Positions 1 to 12,419 of a stretch of DNA of 64,000 bases are shown piece after piece. Made by a program: the position numbers and the translations under genes. A model generated the notes under the pieces. That model had not been told where the DNA came from and searched no databases. It saw nothing but the letters and a program-made list of their open reading frames with translations. This DNA is from Escallonia rubra. Lineage: Eukaryota > Streptophyta > Magnoliopsida > Escalloniales > Escalloniaceae. Each line of letters begins with the position of its first letter. Position 1 is the first letter of the stretch. The stretch covers positions 434,001 through 498,000 of the forward strand of contig JAVXUO010000271.1 in NCBI GenBank assembly GCA_033065855.1, written 5' to 3'.

Positions 1-300
1 GAAGGGCTGTGGCAGCGGGGGTGGCATGGAGGTGCGGTGGCCGGCAATAGTGGAGATTGGCAGGGCAAAGCCATGCGGGGCTGTGGCAGCCGCAGAGCTA
101 TAGCGGCGGGGTGTGCGTGGTTGTTGCACCGACGGAAACATTCCTAGCTATGGCACTGGGGGGGCTGTGGCATGAAGGTGCGACAGTGGGGGTGAGGGTG
201 GGAGTAAATAACTACCAGATAGGTTTGGGACAAGCAAGAATAAACTGGCACTAATTTGTGAAGGTAACTACTATACTTGGTCCTAGCTTCATCGTTTTAC
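1..300. other. GC-rich low-complexity segment, no gene recognised
   Basis: GTGG and GGCGG-like motifs recur here and composition shifts sharply to AT-rich after about 260. A 65-codon plus-strand frame at 57-254 is rich in Gly and Val and resembles no family I know. The composition is like the leader of the gypsy element at 5750-7148, so this may be the edge of another such element, but I cannot show that. Confidence 0.3.
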
Positions 301-1611
301 TTTCCTAATTGGTTAAACAGTTAATTATGATTAGCCCAGCAATCACAGCCAAGCTCGAGTCGGTTTATGAACTACAGTATACAATGAGGTTCTAAAAAGT
401 GTATCAATGCATACCACATATCATGAGACAAAAAAGACATTCACGTTATAATAAAATATCTTATTCGGCTATAAAGAATAACCTTAGTATCTAAATTAAT
501 CACGACTAACTTAAGTAATATATCAAAAAATGAATTCACTTGCATTACTCGTAACTTTCGATTATAAAATACCATTGTTTGTTTGATTAGGCTGCACGTA
601 ATTATTATGAGATATTTTGCATATACACGAGGGTTTACCTGTAATTTTTTTATGTCGTAAGCTGAGAGACAAAAAATAGATAGCGACACAGTGGAGCCGC
701 TAGATACTTGCCTTCTTTAAGATTTTGTTTTAAGTTTTCAGGTAGTATTCCAAATAAATATTGGCGTCGCACTTAGAGTAGTAGAATAATCATGTTGGTG
801 CCATGTAAAGTTAAATAGCGATTACGATTGTACTTGTAATTTAAATTGGGTAGCACTATCACGTGTCCCTTGTGAATTAAAAATGTTATATCTGAATTTA
901 ATTCTTTAAATTCAAGGGTTTTTATGGTGTTACATATGTTCTTGAGGTTATTATAACGGTTAAGTCGAAAGCTGAAAGGAATAAAGTCACATTTTCACTT
1001 TAACATGACTTTTGTTTATACCTTATAACTTTCAAATAAGTTATTATTCTTTACAAAAAATAAATTTGACAGAACGACTACATAATATCTAATATTTTCA
1101 TGTGTGTGTGTGTGTGTGTCTTTAATTTTTGTAAGATGCTAGTAATGAGTAAATTAAATTGATAAAGATAACATGTCCTTAATTTGGAGTTTTGAAAAAT
1201 ACTTTTCTCGCCAAATTATAGTTTTTATATCTACTAAATGCAACTAATGATATTACCTCATGAATTATACTTGTTTTATCACAATATAATATAACCTTTA
1301 TATATGAAAATATGACAGGTTATACCTATAACTATTATGAGCTCGTAAGAGATAACAAATATCATTATACTAGGCTAATATTATAGGGTGAGCGTTAATC
1401 AACTACTTGCTATTGAATTTAAATAATAATCATCACTCATAGTTGTAACAAATTCCATTATAATCATAATTAACTTTTACTACCTATAACTTGTCAAAGA
1501 TTTACCAATTAGTCTTATTTTTTTATGAAAATTTAATTAAGTATAAGTAAAAAAATCTTTTTATTCATCATAAGGGATCTATGAAAAACCACTGGTTAAT
1601 CGCTACTTATA
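300..1611. other. AT-rich intergenic DNA with a GT microsatellite
   Basis: No open frame of interest. A pure (TG)n run lies at 1101-1119. Stop codons are frequent in all frames. I see no transposon ends. Confidence 0.6.
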
Positions 1612-3960
1612 TAGAATTACATGAATATATTTTTACATCTTAAAGGTTTTTAATATTCTCAAATATAGTAATTAAGAATTATTTAATTTAATAGTACCTT
1701 TTTTTCTAATACATATGTGATTTATTTTAAAATCTCATATATGTGATATAGGCACTTTGTTGATAGTGTTGTCTTATCAAAGCAAAAAATTATCCGATCA
1801 TTTGATTATTGATCTTAATTTATTATATAGATAATTTTTTGCAACAATTATGAGAGTGTTAGCTTTAAGGACTCAATAGTCAAAATTAAATTCTAATGAA
1901 TTAGTATATTTAGAATTTTAGAATTTTCAAATTATGAAGGCTTCCTAACATTGCCCTTGTATAGTTCTTACAAAATTAAAGAAACTTAAAAATAGGGATC
2001 AAATCCAAAGTAATATTGCATACTTTTAGATGCACGAACATATTTAGTATATAGCTTTTAATCCTTTTTAACTATCAGATTTATGATTAAGCTTTATCAT
2101 TATTATAATTTTAATTATACAGTCTTTTTTTGGCCATGTGGTCCCATCCAGAAAATACAGTCAATTTTTTTATATTACCACAAGAATTCTGAAAGCTATA
2201 CATTATATTGATTACATCGATTACGGTAAACATATATATCAACATATATGAATCAATTGTTACATTGTTTTTACTGTTTCAATCCCAATTGTAACATCAT
2301 TTTTCTTTTCCTCTTCTAAATTTAATATTTTATTTTCATTTTTTTAGCTACTAGTCACTGTGGCACATGCGATGCGTGTGCAAAAATAAAGTTAACAATA
2401 TTATATATTTATAATATCAAGCTTGACCTTTAGATTTTATTTTAAGTATATAGCTAGTTATTTTGTGTCACTTTTTAGAAATTTTCTTAGACTGCCACAT
2501 GTCAAAATTTTAGATATATAGTTATGTAACATGAAAAGGAGTATTCCCTTATATATTGTATGAATATGAAATTTTTGTATTCGTATTAGATAGTGGTTTT
2601 AAAAATAGAGTAGTTAAAATCAAGTCCTAATAACTTAGTTCACAAATTAGTTAGAGTTTCAGAATGTTTAGAATTATTATTTTTAATTATATAAGGCTTA
2701 CTGATCAGAAAATTAACTTATCAAGAAATAATGACCCCATCCAAGACAATATTTGAGACCTATATAGACACTTATAATGTTATAATGTTATTTCACATTG
2801 GAAACGTAATGCGATGACATATCATATTTTTTGCATGTTAAAGGTTCAAATGTTCTCAAATATTGTAATTAAGAATTATTTGATTTAACTACACTTTTTT
2901 ATTTTTTATACATATGTGATTTCTTTTCAAAATGTCATACTGTATATTTTTATATAGCCCGTTTGTTGATCGTGCGGTCTTGTCAAAGCAAAGAATTACC
3001 CAATAATTTGATTACCGATTTTATATATTGTGTAGGTAATTTTTTTGCAATAAGTATGTTATGTGTAAATGCATATACATTTATTAAATTACAATGAACT
3101 TAAATTAACTATAACATAATTATTTTCTTCTAAATCTCATATATTATTTTTGTTTTCTAGATACATGATTTTTAATCTTCGTATGAGAGATTCAATTTTA
3201 AGAACACGATAGTCAAAATCAAATTCTAAATAATTAGCATATTTAGAGTTTTAGAATTAGTTTTCAGATTATACAAAGCTTCCTAATATAGCCCTCATAT
3301 AGTTTCTGCAAAATTTAATAAATTCAAAAATAGGGATTACATCCAAAATAATGTTTGCATGCCTTTGGATACACTAACTTGTTTAGTATATAGCTTAAAT
3401 CTTTTTCAACTGTCATATTTACGAATAAGATTTATCATTGTTTTAATTTTAATTAATAATAATCACACAGTCACTTGTTGGTCGTTTGGTCCCACTCAAA
3501 AAATAAAGTCAATTTTTTTATTTTACAAAAAGATTATAAAAGCTATATATTATGTTGATAAATCTTTACATCAATTATAGTAAGCATATACTAAAGTACA
3601 ATAAGTATGAATCAATTGTTACAATCTTAATTGTAACATCATCTTTTTTCTCTTCTAAATCTAATATGTTATTTTCTTTTTTTCGATATATGAATTTTAT
3701 ATTCATATTAAAGAGTGATTTTGATGATACAATAGTTAGAATTAAGTCTTGATAAGTTAGTTCATACTTAGTTAGAGTTTCAAAATGTCTAGATTTAGTT
3801 TTTCAATTATATAAAGCTTACTGATATAGGAATTAACCTATTAAGAAATAATTAAGGATCTCATTCAAGATAATATTTAAGACCTTTAGAGACACTTATA
3901 ATGCTTATAATTTAATTTTACTTTGAAAACATGATTTGATGACGAGCCAAGTAAAAAAGC
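1612..3960. repeat. Diverged tandem duplication, about 1.2-kb unit, two copies
   Basis: Unit A runs about 1612-2820 and unit B about 2821-3960. Matching landmarks keep the same order: the CTCAAATAT-TAATTAAGAATTATT block (near 1660 and 2850), the GTTGAT-TCAAAGCAAA block (1760 and 2960), the CTTCCTAA-AATAGGGAT block (1940 and 3270), the TTAGTATATAGCTT block (2047 and 3382) and the AAATAATG/CATTCAAGACAATATTT block (2735 and 3855). The copies differ by many substitutions and small indels, so the duplication is old. No coding potential is seen; the frames at 3359-3752 are AT-rich noise. Confidence 0.75.
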
Positions 3961-4220
3961 TATCATAATACCATAACGTGTCACGCAAAGAAGTTATTTT
4001 GCTTCACTTATTATAAATTATATATAGATTTTTTGCTTTGAATCTATAATCTATATTTGGCTTCACTTTTTATTTGGTAGACATACTTTGAAAGGAATCT
4101 TATTTTTCCATAAGCTTTATCACAAGTTCATTGTTATATGTAACAACTTTTCAAGTCTGACACGTTACACTCGCTTCAAATCTGCATCGATTATGGTAGA
4201 TATAGAGTAAAATAAGATAA

Positions 4221-4330
4221 ATATGATCCTATGAATCTGAAATGTTATTTATATTTTTTGGATCTATGGTTTTAATTTTTGTATTAGAGAATATTGTCAA
4301 AATTAAGTCTTAAGAGGTAGTCTATTAAGT
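4221..4330. repeat. Truncated third copy of the 1.2-kb AT-rich unit
   Basis: The stretch with ATGTTATTT, GGATCTATGGTTTTAATTTT, GTATTAGAGAATA and AAATTAAGTCTTAAGA parallels 3665-3760 of unit B. It stops exactly where the minisatellite starts at 4331, so the array was cut by the gypsy insertion. A related block also appears beyond that element at about 8335-8470, which parallels 4045-4175. Confidence 0.5.
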
Positions 4331-5330
4331 CTTTGCGCTCCATCCGCCCTCGAGGGTTTGACGGAACTTAGAAGAGTTCTCATCATACGGGCCCTCGAAG
4401 GTGGATGGAGCGCAAAGCTCATGAATATACCCTTGAGGGTTTGACGGAACTTAGAGTTCTCATCATACGGGCCCTGTAGGGCGGATGGAGCGCAAAGCTC
4501 ATGAATATACCCTCGAGGGTTTGACGGAACTTAAGAGTTCTCATCATACAGGCCCTCGAGGGCGGATGGAGCGCAAAGCTCATGAATATACCCTCGAGGG
4601 TTTGACGGAACTTAAGAGTTTTCATCATACGGGCCCTCGAGGGCGGATGGAGCGCAAAGCTCATGAATATACCCTCAAGGGTTTGACGGAACTTAAGAGT
4701 TCTCATCATACGCGCCCTCGGAGTCGGATGGAGCTCGGAGCTCATGCAAATACCCTTGAGGGTTTGACGGAACTTAAGAGTTCTCGTCGTACGCGCCCTC
4801 GAGGGCGGATGGAGCTCGGAGCTCATGAATATACCCTCGGGGGTTTGACGGAACTTAAGAGTTCTCGTCGTACGCGCCCTTGGGGGTGGATGGAGCTCGG
4901 AGCTAATGCAAATACCCTCGGGGGTTTGACGGAACTTAAGAGCTCTCGTCGTACGCGCCCTCGGGGGCGGATGGAGCTCGGAGCTCATGCAGATACCCTC
5001 GCTGGTTTGACGGAACTTAAGAGTTCTCGTCGTACGCGCCCTCGGGGGCGGATGGAGCTCGGAGCTCATGAATATACCCTCGGGGGTTTGACGGAACTTA
5101 AGAGTTCTCGTCGTACGCGCCCTCAGGGGTGGATGGAGCTCGGAGCTCATGCAGATACCCTCGAGTGTTTGACGGAACTTAAGAGTTCTCGTCGTACGTG
5201 CCCTCAGGGGCGGATGGAGCGCGGAGCTCATGCAAATACCCTCGGGGTTTGACGGAACTTAAGAGCTCTCGTCGTACGCGCCCTCGGGGGCAGATGAAGC
5301 GCGAAGCTCATAAAAATACCCTCGAGGGTT
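4331..5330 (-). repeat. 81-bp minisatellite, about 12 copies, in the LTR U3
   Basis: The unit holds GGATGGAGC(T/G)C-GAGCTCATG, ACCCTCGGGGGTTTGACGG, AACTTAAGAG and a GTCGTACGCGCCCTC block. Units start near 4402, 4483, 4565, 4647, 4727, 4807, 4888, 4969, 5050, 5131, 5212 and 5293. Because 81 is a multiple of three and the unit has no stop, long frames of 255 and 270 codons open on both strands; these are artefacts of periodicity. Right-hand copies (TCGTCGTACGCGCC) differ systematically from left-hand ones (TCATCATACGGGCC), which suggests two rounds of local expansion. Two degenerate copies occur in the related LTR at 62750-62890. Confidence 0.9.
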
Positions 5331-5749
5331 TCGATCGAAGCAACGAGTACTTGTGGTTGCGGCGCTGAATAAGAAGGCGCGGGGCATTAAGCCGGTAATA
5401 TGGCTGCTACTATGAAGCCCCCCTGTCTGAGAAGGCACAGGGCATTAGGCTCGTAATATTACTGACATCATGAGATATGAAACTCCCCACCTTTGAGAAG
5501 GCGTAGATATATAAGGACATATTTTCGGCTTATATGTAGGGCCCAATCGCAAGAAGACCAGATGCGTTGGTAACATGCGCTGGTGTGAACGTTTGACCGT
5601 TCATAGTTGGTCACTGTATGACCGAATAGATCACAAGATAATAAGAAATGTCGAGTCGACAATGTGGTGTAGCAGAAACCCTAGGCATGACTTCCAGTTG
5701 CAGGGTGCTGTGAATTTGTTCCTCGCTTTATGAAGCGGTTTATACGTCA

Positions 5750-7148
5750 CCGTTTAATGCTTGTGGGCGTAGTTTAAGCCCATGTGGGTCTAAAATAGTA
5801 ATATGCATAATTAAGGGGTGAGTGCATAATTCTTTTAAAAAGGAAAGATTCCACCTTAATGAATCTGACTCTTTTTCCACTTGACCAAAGGGCAGCCACT
5901 CTTGGAGGCAGATCGGACCACCGGAAGGCGGCGGCGCCATGGTGAGGAGGGCAGCTCTTACCGGCGGTGACACTGAAGCTTGGAAGGTGCAATAGTCAAA
6001 ACGCGACTTCAGAGGAACTGGTGGCGAAGCGGCGTCCTCTCCATCTGATTGCGGTGGATGGCGCGATGTCGACGGAGGGAAGAGGCGTCGGTCAGGTCGG
6101 CGTGGTGGAGCCGCACACGGGCCTCGCCGGTGGTGTTCTGACATATCGGCGTCGAGGCTGCCGGTGGCCATGACGGCGAGCTTTGTCTAGGCTGGCAGCG
6201 ATGGCCACCAATGGTGGTGGTGCTCCTCTCGGTGGCGTTGACTGGAGCCTTGGGTGGCACCAGCACTGGGAGGCAGATCCTGCGGCCGATGGTGACACAG
6301 ATCTGGATCGAAGCTGCGATGGCGCGACGGCCATGAATTCCTGGGGGACTCGCCGTGATGGTGGCCATAGGGCGGCGCTATTGACGGCGGCGGAGGCTCT
6401 ACTGCTAGGATTTTAACCCATATAGCAGCGGCGCTGTTGCCCTTTTCCTCTCAAAAATTCTTTTTTTCTTTGTTGGTTATTGTTGCAATAGCTTCACGAC
6501 TGTGGCGATATGTTGTGAAGAGCGACGTGCTGGCGCCGTGGAGGTTGTGGCGATGCCGATAGCGCCGGTGTGGCGGCGCTGGCTCCGTTTGGCGGTGACG
6601 GCCTTGTCGTCTCTTCGATTCTTTTTTTCTTTTTGGTTGTTGATTGTGCAGCTGCTCCGGCAGCTTAGCGGCGGTGGTCGGCGGTTTATGGTGCCCGCGA
6701 TCCCGTTGGTGATGAGGGACTGTTTCTCCGTCGGCCATCTCGAGTCTTCTACGAAATCGGTGGCGATGGCGCGATGTCAAGGTGCTTGGCAGTGGTGCCA
6801 TTGTCGTAGGTTGCCGTGGAGTTGATCCAAAGAACGGCGGCGAGGTGGCGCCGTCAAAGAAGGGGAGGCCCACTGTGGTGGGTGCCCTGATTATGCGTGA
6901 CACCGCCGGTAAGGTTTCGACCCATGGTGCGACGGTGCTGTGGAATGGCTTCTCCATGGTTCTCTTTTCTTTGTTTGGCAGAAACTTGAATATGAAACCT
7001 GTGACGATAATTCAATCTGGAAATTTGTGGTGGCGGCGGTGGTTGTGTCAGTGGTTCCAACACGTTGTCGCCGGCAATTTGGGATAAATTGTTAAATTTT
7101 CTTGAGATCAAACGGCTAGGCTGGCGGGTCCCACGGATGGCGCCAATC
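5750..7148 (-). other. Internal region of the gypsy element, gag-leader-like, no pol
   Basis: GC-rich, with overlapping minus-strand frames at 6854-7111 (85 codons, Pro and His rich), 6451-6957 (168 codons, basic, Arg and His rich) and 6009-6368 (119 codons). They have proline stretches and no recognisable domain or zinc knuckle. Position just after the primer binding site is where gag would begin. They may be decayed gag or leader; I do not recognise a protein family. Confidence 0.4.
7130..7148 (-). other. Primer-binding-site-like sequence
   Basis: On the minus strand the LTR end AGCAGCAACA is followed at once by GATTGGCGCCATCCGTGGG. The TGGCGCC core right after an LTR is the usual tRNA-complementary site of many plant gypsy elements. 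It fixes the element's orientation. Confidence 0.65.
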
Positions 7149-7557
7149 TGTTGCTGCTAAAAATATGCTCCGCGTACGTTGCGGAACCCGAGCCTGGACC
7201 GATGACCTGCAAGACAGAAAACGAGTGACCGCCGGGTGGGGTTCCCGGCGGAGAACTCTCCGATGCTTAAGTCAGAGCGCAGCTACAAGATAATAACTCT
7301 GAAAAAGCATGAAAGACACAATGTGTATCTGTGTGTAGTTCCCTGATACCTGGAGGGGTAGACCCCTTTATATAGCTGTAGGAGGAGAGTCCTAGTAGGA
7401 TTGGGCTGTGGGCCAGATGTGCTAGGATCGCGTTAGGATCCTCGAGGATCACGTCACAATCCTTAATAAGATAATAATTGATCTCCCAGTTTGACTGGGA
7501 TTGCCGGGTATTCCCCAATTAGTGGGAGTTATATTTGAGCTATATCAAGAAGTAATT
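7149..7557 (-). mobile_element. Partial 5' LTR (R-U5 and core promoter) of the gypsy element
   Basis: Starts on the plus strand with TGTTGCTGCTAAAAATATG and matches 61410-61800 almost base for base for long stretches. A TATA box on the minus strand (CTATATAAAGGGG, 7363-7375) sits in the expected place, and the matching site in the second copy is CTATATAAAGAGG (near 61619). Homology ends at GAGCTATATCA, so the upstream U3 is missing here. Confidence 0.7.
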
Positions 7558-9862
7558 TGGAGAATAAAAAATCGTGGAAACATAAAAGAGTTTTAACAAA
7601 CTTTTACCCTCGAGAAGTATAAACATTTCAGTGTGGCCGTGTGGGAGGTAGTCCATGGTGCATGTTAGTCACTGTAGCAAGACAGTGTTTGTGATATGGT
7701 ATTTGTGGTCAAGTGGTGTTTAGGCCATAGGTTTTGCATATGCATTTACCCCCGATTGGATGGTACGTGATAGAGTCTAAGTTAAACGCAATGGTTTTCT
7801 GATGAATCTTAAGTTACTCCAAGGCGTCATTGTTCATTTACAATTGCCTGTAGTTGTGAAATTACTGAAACTTATATCACCCATAAATACTGTCACCAAG
7901 ATTCTATGTATGTCGTGGGTTAGCATACAAAAGAATATTTAAGGGTTTTAAGCTTGTGGGTGCTCTTGGTTTAATTATGTAGCTACAAAGTAAATAGAAT
8001 ACGGACAACCTCATTGGTAGTTTTCTGAGATATCACTCAGCTAGTATGCAGTCAAGGAAAAAACCTATTTTTTCATAGTTTTAAATCCCAAATCATCTTA
8101 GGTAGTAATGTTTTTTTAATGTTGCTTAATTCCTGCGCTTACAGACTTCCTTTCCTGACTGTATTTAGTTTGACATACCCAGATAAATTTGGGTCTAGAA
8201 AGAATAGATTTTACGTTGGTGTATCGACCCCCATGAAAAAAATAGAAGAAGAGATTCTAAAAGTAACAATCCCACTTGGTTGCAGTTATTTTGTTTTACC
8301 TTAACTGCGATTTGCCTGATTAATTAACAAGGATCTGTATTTGGTTTCACTTTTAATTTGGCCAAATGGTGTTTTACAAGAATCTTATGTTTCCATAAGC
8401 TTGACCTTGAGTTTATAGTCTTCTGCACCAATTCCTACGTCTTACATGTTACACGGAGCTTGCAACTCTTCTTTGGAATTGGATTTCTAAATGGGAATTG
8501 AAATTCATTGAAGAATAAGTTGTGCCAAGCTGAGAATGAGTATAAATTAATAAAAAAATGAAAACATTAATGAGTTTTAGAGTGTATTTTTAACCCTCAA
8601 CTGAGAAGATAAACAAGATAAGGGGGTGGGGCACGGAAATGCTTCATGGTACTTATTGTAGTGAGATAATTGTGGTAGACGTGATACTTGCAGTCAGAGT
8701 TGTGGTAATTGCATAGTCAGTCCCGCATCGGGGAGCGGATACTTACTTTTCATCGCCATATATTGGAAAACCTAGAAGGTAACCCCTAGGTTTCGTGAAT
8801 ATTCCTTCTTTATTCTGTTACAAGTACACGTATGCTCCTGAAATCTGTCGATTGGCCATTTTTGTTCTAGTTCCACAATAATAAATACACGTTTTCACTA
8901 TATCCACACACTACTTCGGAGTACATTTCTTATGGTTTGAACATTAGCTGATTGATGGAGTTTGTTTTGGTATAACTGTAAAAGGTCGGTCAGTCGTTCA
9001 TGGCTTACATTACTGTAGAGCCTTACCATACATATATACATTACTAATAATTGTTTAGTTTCACATTTCAAGGTTTAATGTCATATCCTATGGTTGTAAA
9101 TCATAAATCTTTTCAAGATATTATATTCGATATCATGTAATCGTTATTTATGATCCTGGCTAACATAATTTTCTTTTTGTGCTATCGTTTGACTTGGGTG
9201 AACTTGCGCGTGGGATTACATTCAAGAATGTATGAAGAGCTTGAAAGGTTGGTTACTTCTAAGGTTTATATTTTAAGGCGTAATGTGATCCGAAATATGT
9301 CTTTGTTAATGGTGATTAAGTTTAACCAATTACTTCAATGTTAATATGAAAATTGATTTAGTAACGTGCACTATAACTTTTGTTAAGATTAAGATCTTTA
9401 TATTCTCTCTCTTTTTTGGAATGTGGAAAAGCCTAGAAGCTACATAAAAAAGATGTGAGGAATCTCAGTGAGATTGGAGTCAGAAGTTCCTTCTTGTAAT
9501 ACACGAGCAGAGAAAAGAGCTTAAAATCGCATTTTAAAGAATATTTAACAAATTTGAAATAAATAAACTAGTATAGGGATATATGGTCACGCTTCAGATG
9601 CATCTATTCCGCTAAAGGTTGCTCTACACCATGTAAAGGCCATCCGTTTACTTGAGGCCATGAAAATACTAAAATACTCTGGCTACTGGGATATCGATCA
9701 CATAGTTTACCATCTTACCCACTTGCATGGAATCGGACATGATCATCGAATCGAGCAAACGATGATTCTTCTCAAGTGCGGTTGGTCTTACAAGATGCTT
9801 GGCAGTTGTTGGGGCCTTGGCACCTTGCTTGCTGCCTAGGAGAGGAGTTCTAGATGAAGAAA
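7558..9862. other. AT-rich intergenic DNA with weak internal duplication
   Basis: No gene recognised. About 7575-7720 and 8570-8725 share ordered landmarks (GAGTTTTA, TTTTTAACCCTC/TTTTACCCTC, GAAG-ATAAACA, CATGGT, CACTGTAG/TATTGTAG), suggesting an old 1-kb duplication. About 8335-8470 resembles 4045-4175, so the AT-rich repeat region continues on both sides of the gypsy insertion. A minus-strand frame at 9669-9908 (79 codons) runs up to the CACTA insertion; I do not recognise it. Confidence 0.4.
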
Positions 9863-9878
9863 CACTACAAGAAAACAG

Positions 9879-10105
9879 GTTTTTAGTGACGGAATTTGGC
9901 TCCGCCACTAAAATTCCGTCACCTAAAAGGCTTTTAGTGACGGAATTTGCTCCGTCACTAAAATTCCGTCACATAAACTAACCAATGTTAAGAAAACAGA
10001 TTTTTAGTGGCGGAATTTGGCTCCGTCACTAAAATTCCGTCACCTAAAAGACTTTTAGTGACGGAATTGGCTTCGTCACTAAAATTCCGTCACCTAAAAC
10101 TAATA
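9879..10105 (+). repeat. Left subterminal repeats of the CACTA element
   Basis: An approximately 113-bp block is tandemly duplicated; both copies begin with AAGAAAACAG then TTTTTAGTG. Within each block, TTTTAGTGACGG and CCGTCACTAAAA face each other and can form hairpins. In CACTA elements such motifs are the accessory transposase binding sites. Confidence 0.85.
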
Positions 10106-10350
10106 ATTCTAATTTTAATTATTTTTTGTTTTTTTTTTTAGTTTTGGAAAAATCCCCAAATGTAAAAATTAGGCTTTTTCTTTTCTTTTCATTATCCCTC
10201 CATCTCTTTGAGCTCCTCCCGCCGCCTCCTTTCTCCCCAAATTCTCACCGGCCCCCTCCCTTTCTCCCCATTCCGTCACCGCCGGCCAAGGAAGCCACAG
10301 AGATGGACAACCAGCTGTAAGCCCGAAGCCACGACGAGACCGCGAGCTCG

Positions 10351-10490
10351 AGCCGCGAACGGCGAGCTGCGAGCGGCGAACGGCGAGCTGCGAGCGGCGA
10401 ACGGCGAGCGGCGCACGGCGCACGGCGAACGGCGAGCGGCGCACGGCGCACGGCGAGCTGCGAGCGGCGCACGGCGCACGGCGAGCTGCA
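10351..10490 (+). repeat. Heptanucleotide microsatellite (GGCGMRC)n
   Basis: About 20 units of 7 bp, mostly GGCGAAC, GGCGAGC, TGCGAGC and GGCGCAC. The 7-bp period gives Arg/Ala-rich frames in all phases on both strands; these are not genes. It lies in the leader of the CACTA cargo transcript. Confidence 0.9.
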
Positions 10491-12011
10491 ACGGCGATTC
10501 AGGAGATTTACGCGAGTCGCGACAGCTCGTTGGGATCTAGATCAGTAGATCTACGGCCGACGGACGGCCACCTCTGTTGACGGACGGCCACCTCTGCTGA
10601 CGCCGGCCGCCGCTACCGCTACACGCGACGGACGGCCACCTCTGCTGCATCTTGTTTGTTCTGAAGAAGAAGACCTCCGTGGCTCTGTCCTCCGGTCACT
10701 CCACTCCACCGGACCACCGGCCGATCTTTCACCTTCGCCCCCCGCATCCACTGCCTCTCTCTCGATCTTTCACTGCCGACCCCTCCCTCCAGCATCCAAT
10801 CCGCAGCCATGACAGAGGTATCGTACTTATCTTCTCTCTCACTGGAACAATTTGCTTGATTTCGTCATTTTTTGCTTATTATTGGATTCTGTTTGCTCAT
10901 AGAATTTCTATCAATCATCAAGAACTATATGGACTCATCAATTCACAAGAGAACTATTTGAATGTTCTCTTGCATTGGGGAAAGCTGGTAGCTTGTAAGG
11001 TACATGTAACTGATCTTGGGCCAAATATTCTATTGGATTGCTGGAGTTCTTGTAGTGTACCATGGCAGCTACATGAATTATATTGGTATAAACACTAATA
11101 AGTTTAGTGCATGTCGAAACTTCATCTTACCTTTCTAATGCTCTTCATTCATTAAGTATTTCAATTCTTCGCTACATTATTATATAATTGTATCCACATC
11201 CCAGATTGGGCGCCCTTATGCAGTGAGCAGTTTCTTGCTAGGGTACTTTAAGAGTCTAGATTTTCTTGATATATAGAAAAAGAGGTCCCTGCCTCTCTTA
11301 TTCTCTTCATATTGTTTTGTTTAAATTTTGTATATCTGCAGACTAGTTAGTGTCAATCATGTTAAGACTTCTTCTTTAGAAATTTTGAAGCTTTAACGTT
11401 ATTCCTAACTAGATTACATGGATTATTATTTTCTCCATATTCCTAACTTGAATCTGATAAATTTGTCGAAGTGCTTTCGATTTTGTTTTCTGTTTCTAAT
11501 TTCCTGTTTCTTTTTCATTTTCCACTTTATTTTCTTAAGAGATCTTGTTTTGGGGGCAAAGTTTTGCAGGGTTTATAAGGAAGAAACAAAAGAAAGGAAG
11601 GGGATATACATGGAACAATCAATATAAGTCTTTCTTTCCTCTCTAAATTCGCCAGTTCTCTAGCTGTTAAGTTTTTATGCAATTATTTGTAGTTGTAATC
11701 AAGATTACAACAAGGGCCTTTTATTATTAGATGAGCATATATAATATTTACACATGATTATCTCGATCGGTTCACTAACTCGCGCAAAGAGAAGAAATAA
11801 AGAAAAGTAGTGCAAATTAGAGTGATCAAGATTCTAAGCAGTACAACTACTTGTTGAGGGTGTTAGCTTTCAACCTTTTTCCAAGCTAATCACTTTGTAC
11901 TTCACCTACTTCTTAATCCGAAACAGCATGTGTTGGGAGTCATGGTTGGGGAGAGGATCTAATTCTTGGTGTAAGACTTATTCTTATACTCGTATCATGT
12001 TTGTGCTGCAG

Positions 12012-12162
12012 GTTTGAAGCAGTCATTCATTTTGCTGGATTAAAAGCAGTTGTGCAAGTGTTGGCTGATGATAAGAATGAAGGCTCTTTTAAGGATGATA
12101 GTTTAGGATTTGTGTTGGACTTGGTATTTTATGTGTTTGTGGACTTGTGGAGTTTGTGTTAA
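12012..12162 (+). pseudogene. Captured exon fragment of UDP-glucose 4-epimerase
   Basis: After a splice-acceptor-like CTGCAG, the frame reads FEAVIHFAGLKAV (12013-12051). This matches the conserved strand-and-turn segment of plant UDP-glucose 4-epimerases, next to the NAD-binding Rossmann region, where F-(D/E)-A-V-I-H-F-A-G-L-K-A-V is typical. After it the frame leaves the family and stops at 12160. Known: the enzyme interconverts UDP-glucose and UDP-galactose. Inferred: only one exon edge was captured, so no active enzyme is made, though a chimeric transcript is possible. About 12120-12330 is a degenerate tandem repeat of ATGGATTTTGTG-like units that interrupts the exon. Confidence 0.65.
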
Positions 12163-12419
12163 TGGTTTTGTGGAGTTTGTGTTGATGGAAATTGTGGAGG
12201 TTGATATGATAATTGATATTGTGTTAATGGATTTTGTGGAGATTTATATAGTAATGGATTTTGTGTGCTTGATGTAGTAATGGATTTTGTGTGCTTGATG
12301 AGTTGATGGATTTGTTGTATACAGGTTTGAAGAAAAAAATGGGATTTGAAAAAATAGGCGGAACTATACTTTTGTTTTATAATTTTAGCGACGATTATGA
12401 TTTGTTGCTAATAGCATAA

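Larger units (their letters stand above)
4331..7557 (-). mobile_element. Non-autonomous Ty3/gypsy-type LTR element, both LTRs partial
   Basis: Read on the minus strand: partial 5' LTR (7557 to 7149), primer-binding-site-like sequence (7148-7130), a 1.4-kb internal region without pol (7148 to 5750), then the U3 part of the 3' LTR (5749 to 4331). LTR assignment rests on comparison with 61410-63081: 7149-7557 matches 61410-61800 closely, and 5530-5749 plus the 81-bp repeats match 62750-63081. Minus-strand LTR ends are TGACGTATAAACC and AGCAGCAACA. The 5' LTR lacks U3 and the 3' LTR lacks R-U5, so the element is a broken or recombined copy. No protease, reverse transcriptase or integrase is present. 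Confidence 0.7.

Noticed and set aside
4419..5252. Two long overlapping frames (270 codons minus, 255 codons plus)
   Set aside because: Both are products of the 81-bp period; no start context, domain or codon signal supports a protein.
10208..10540. Arg/Ala-rich frames on both strands
   Set aside because: They run through a 7-bp microsatellite and appear in every phase.
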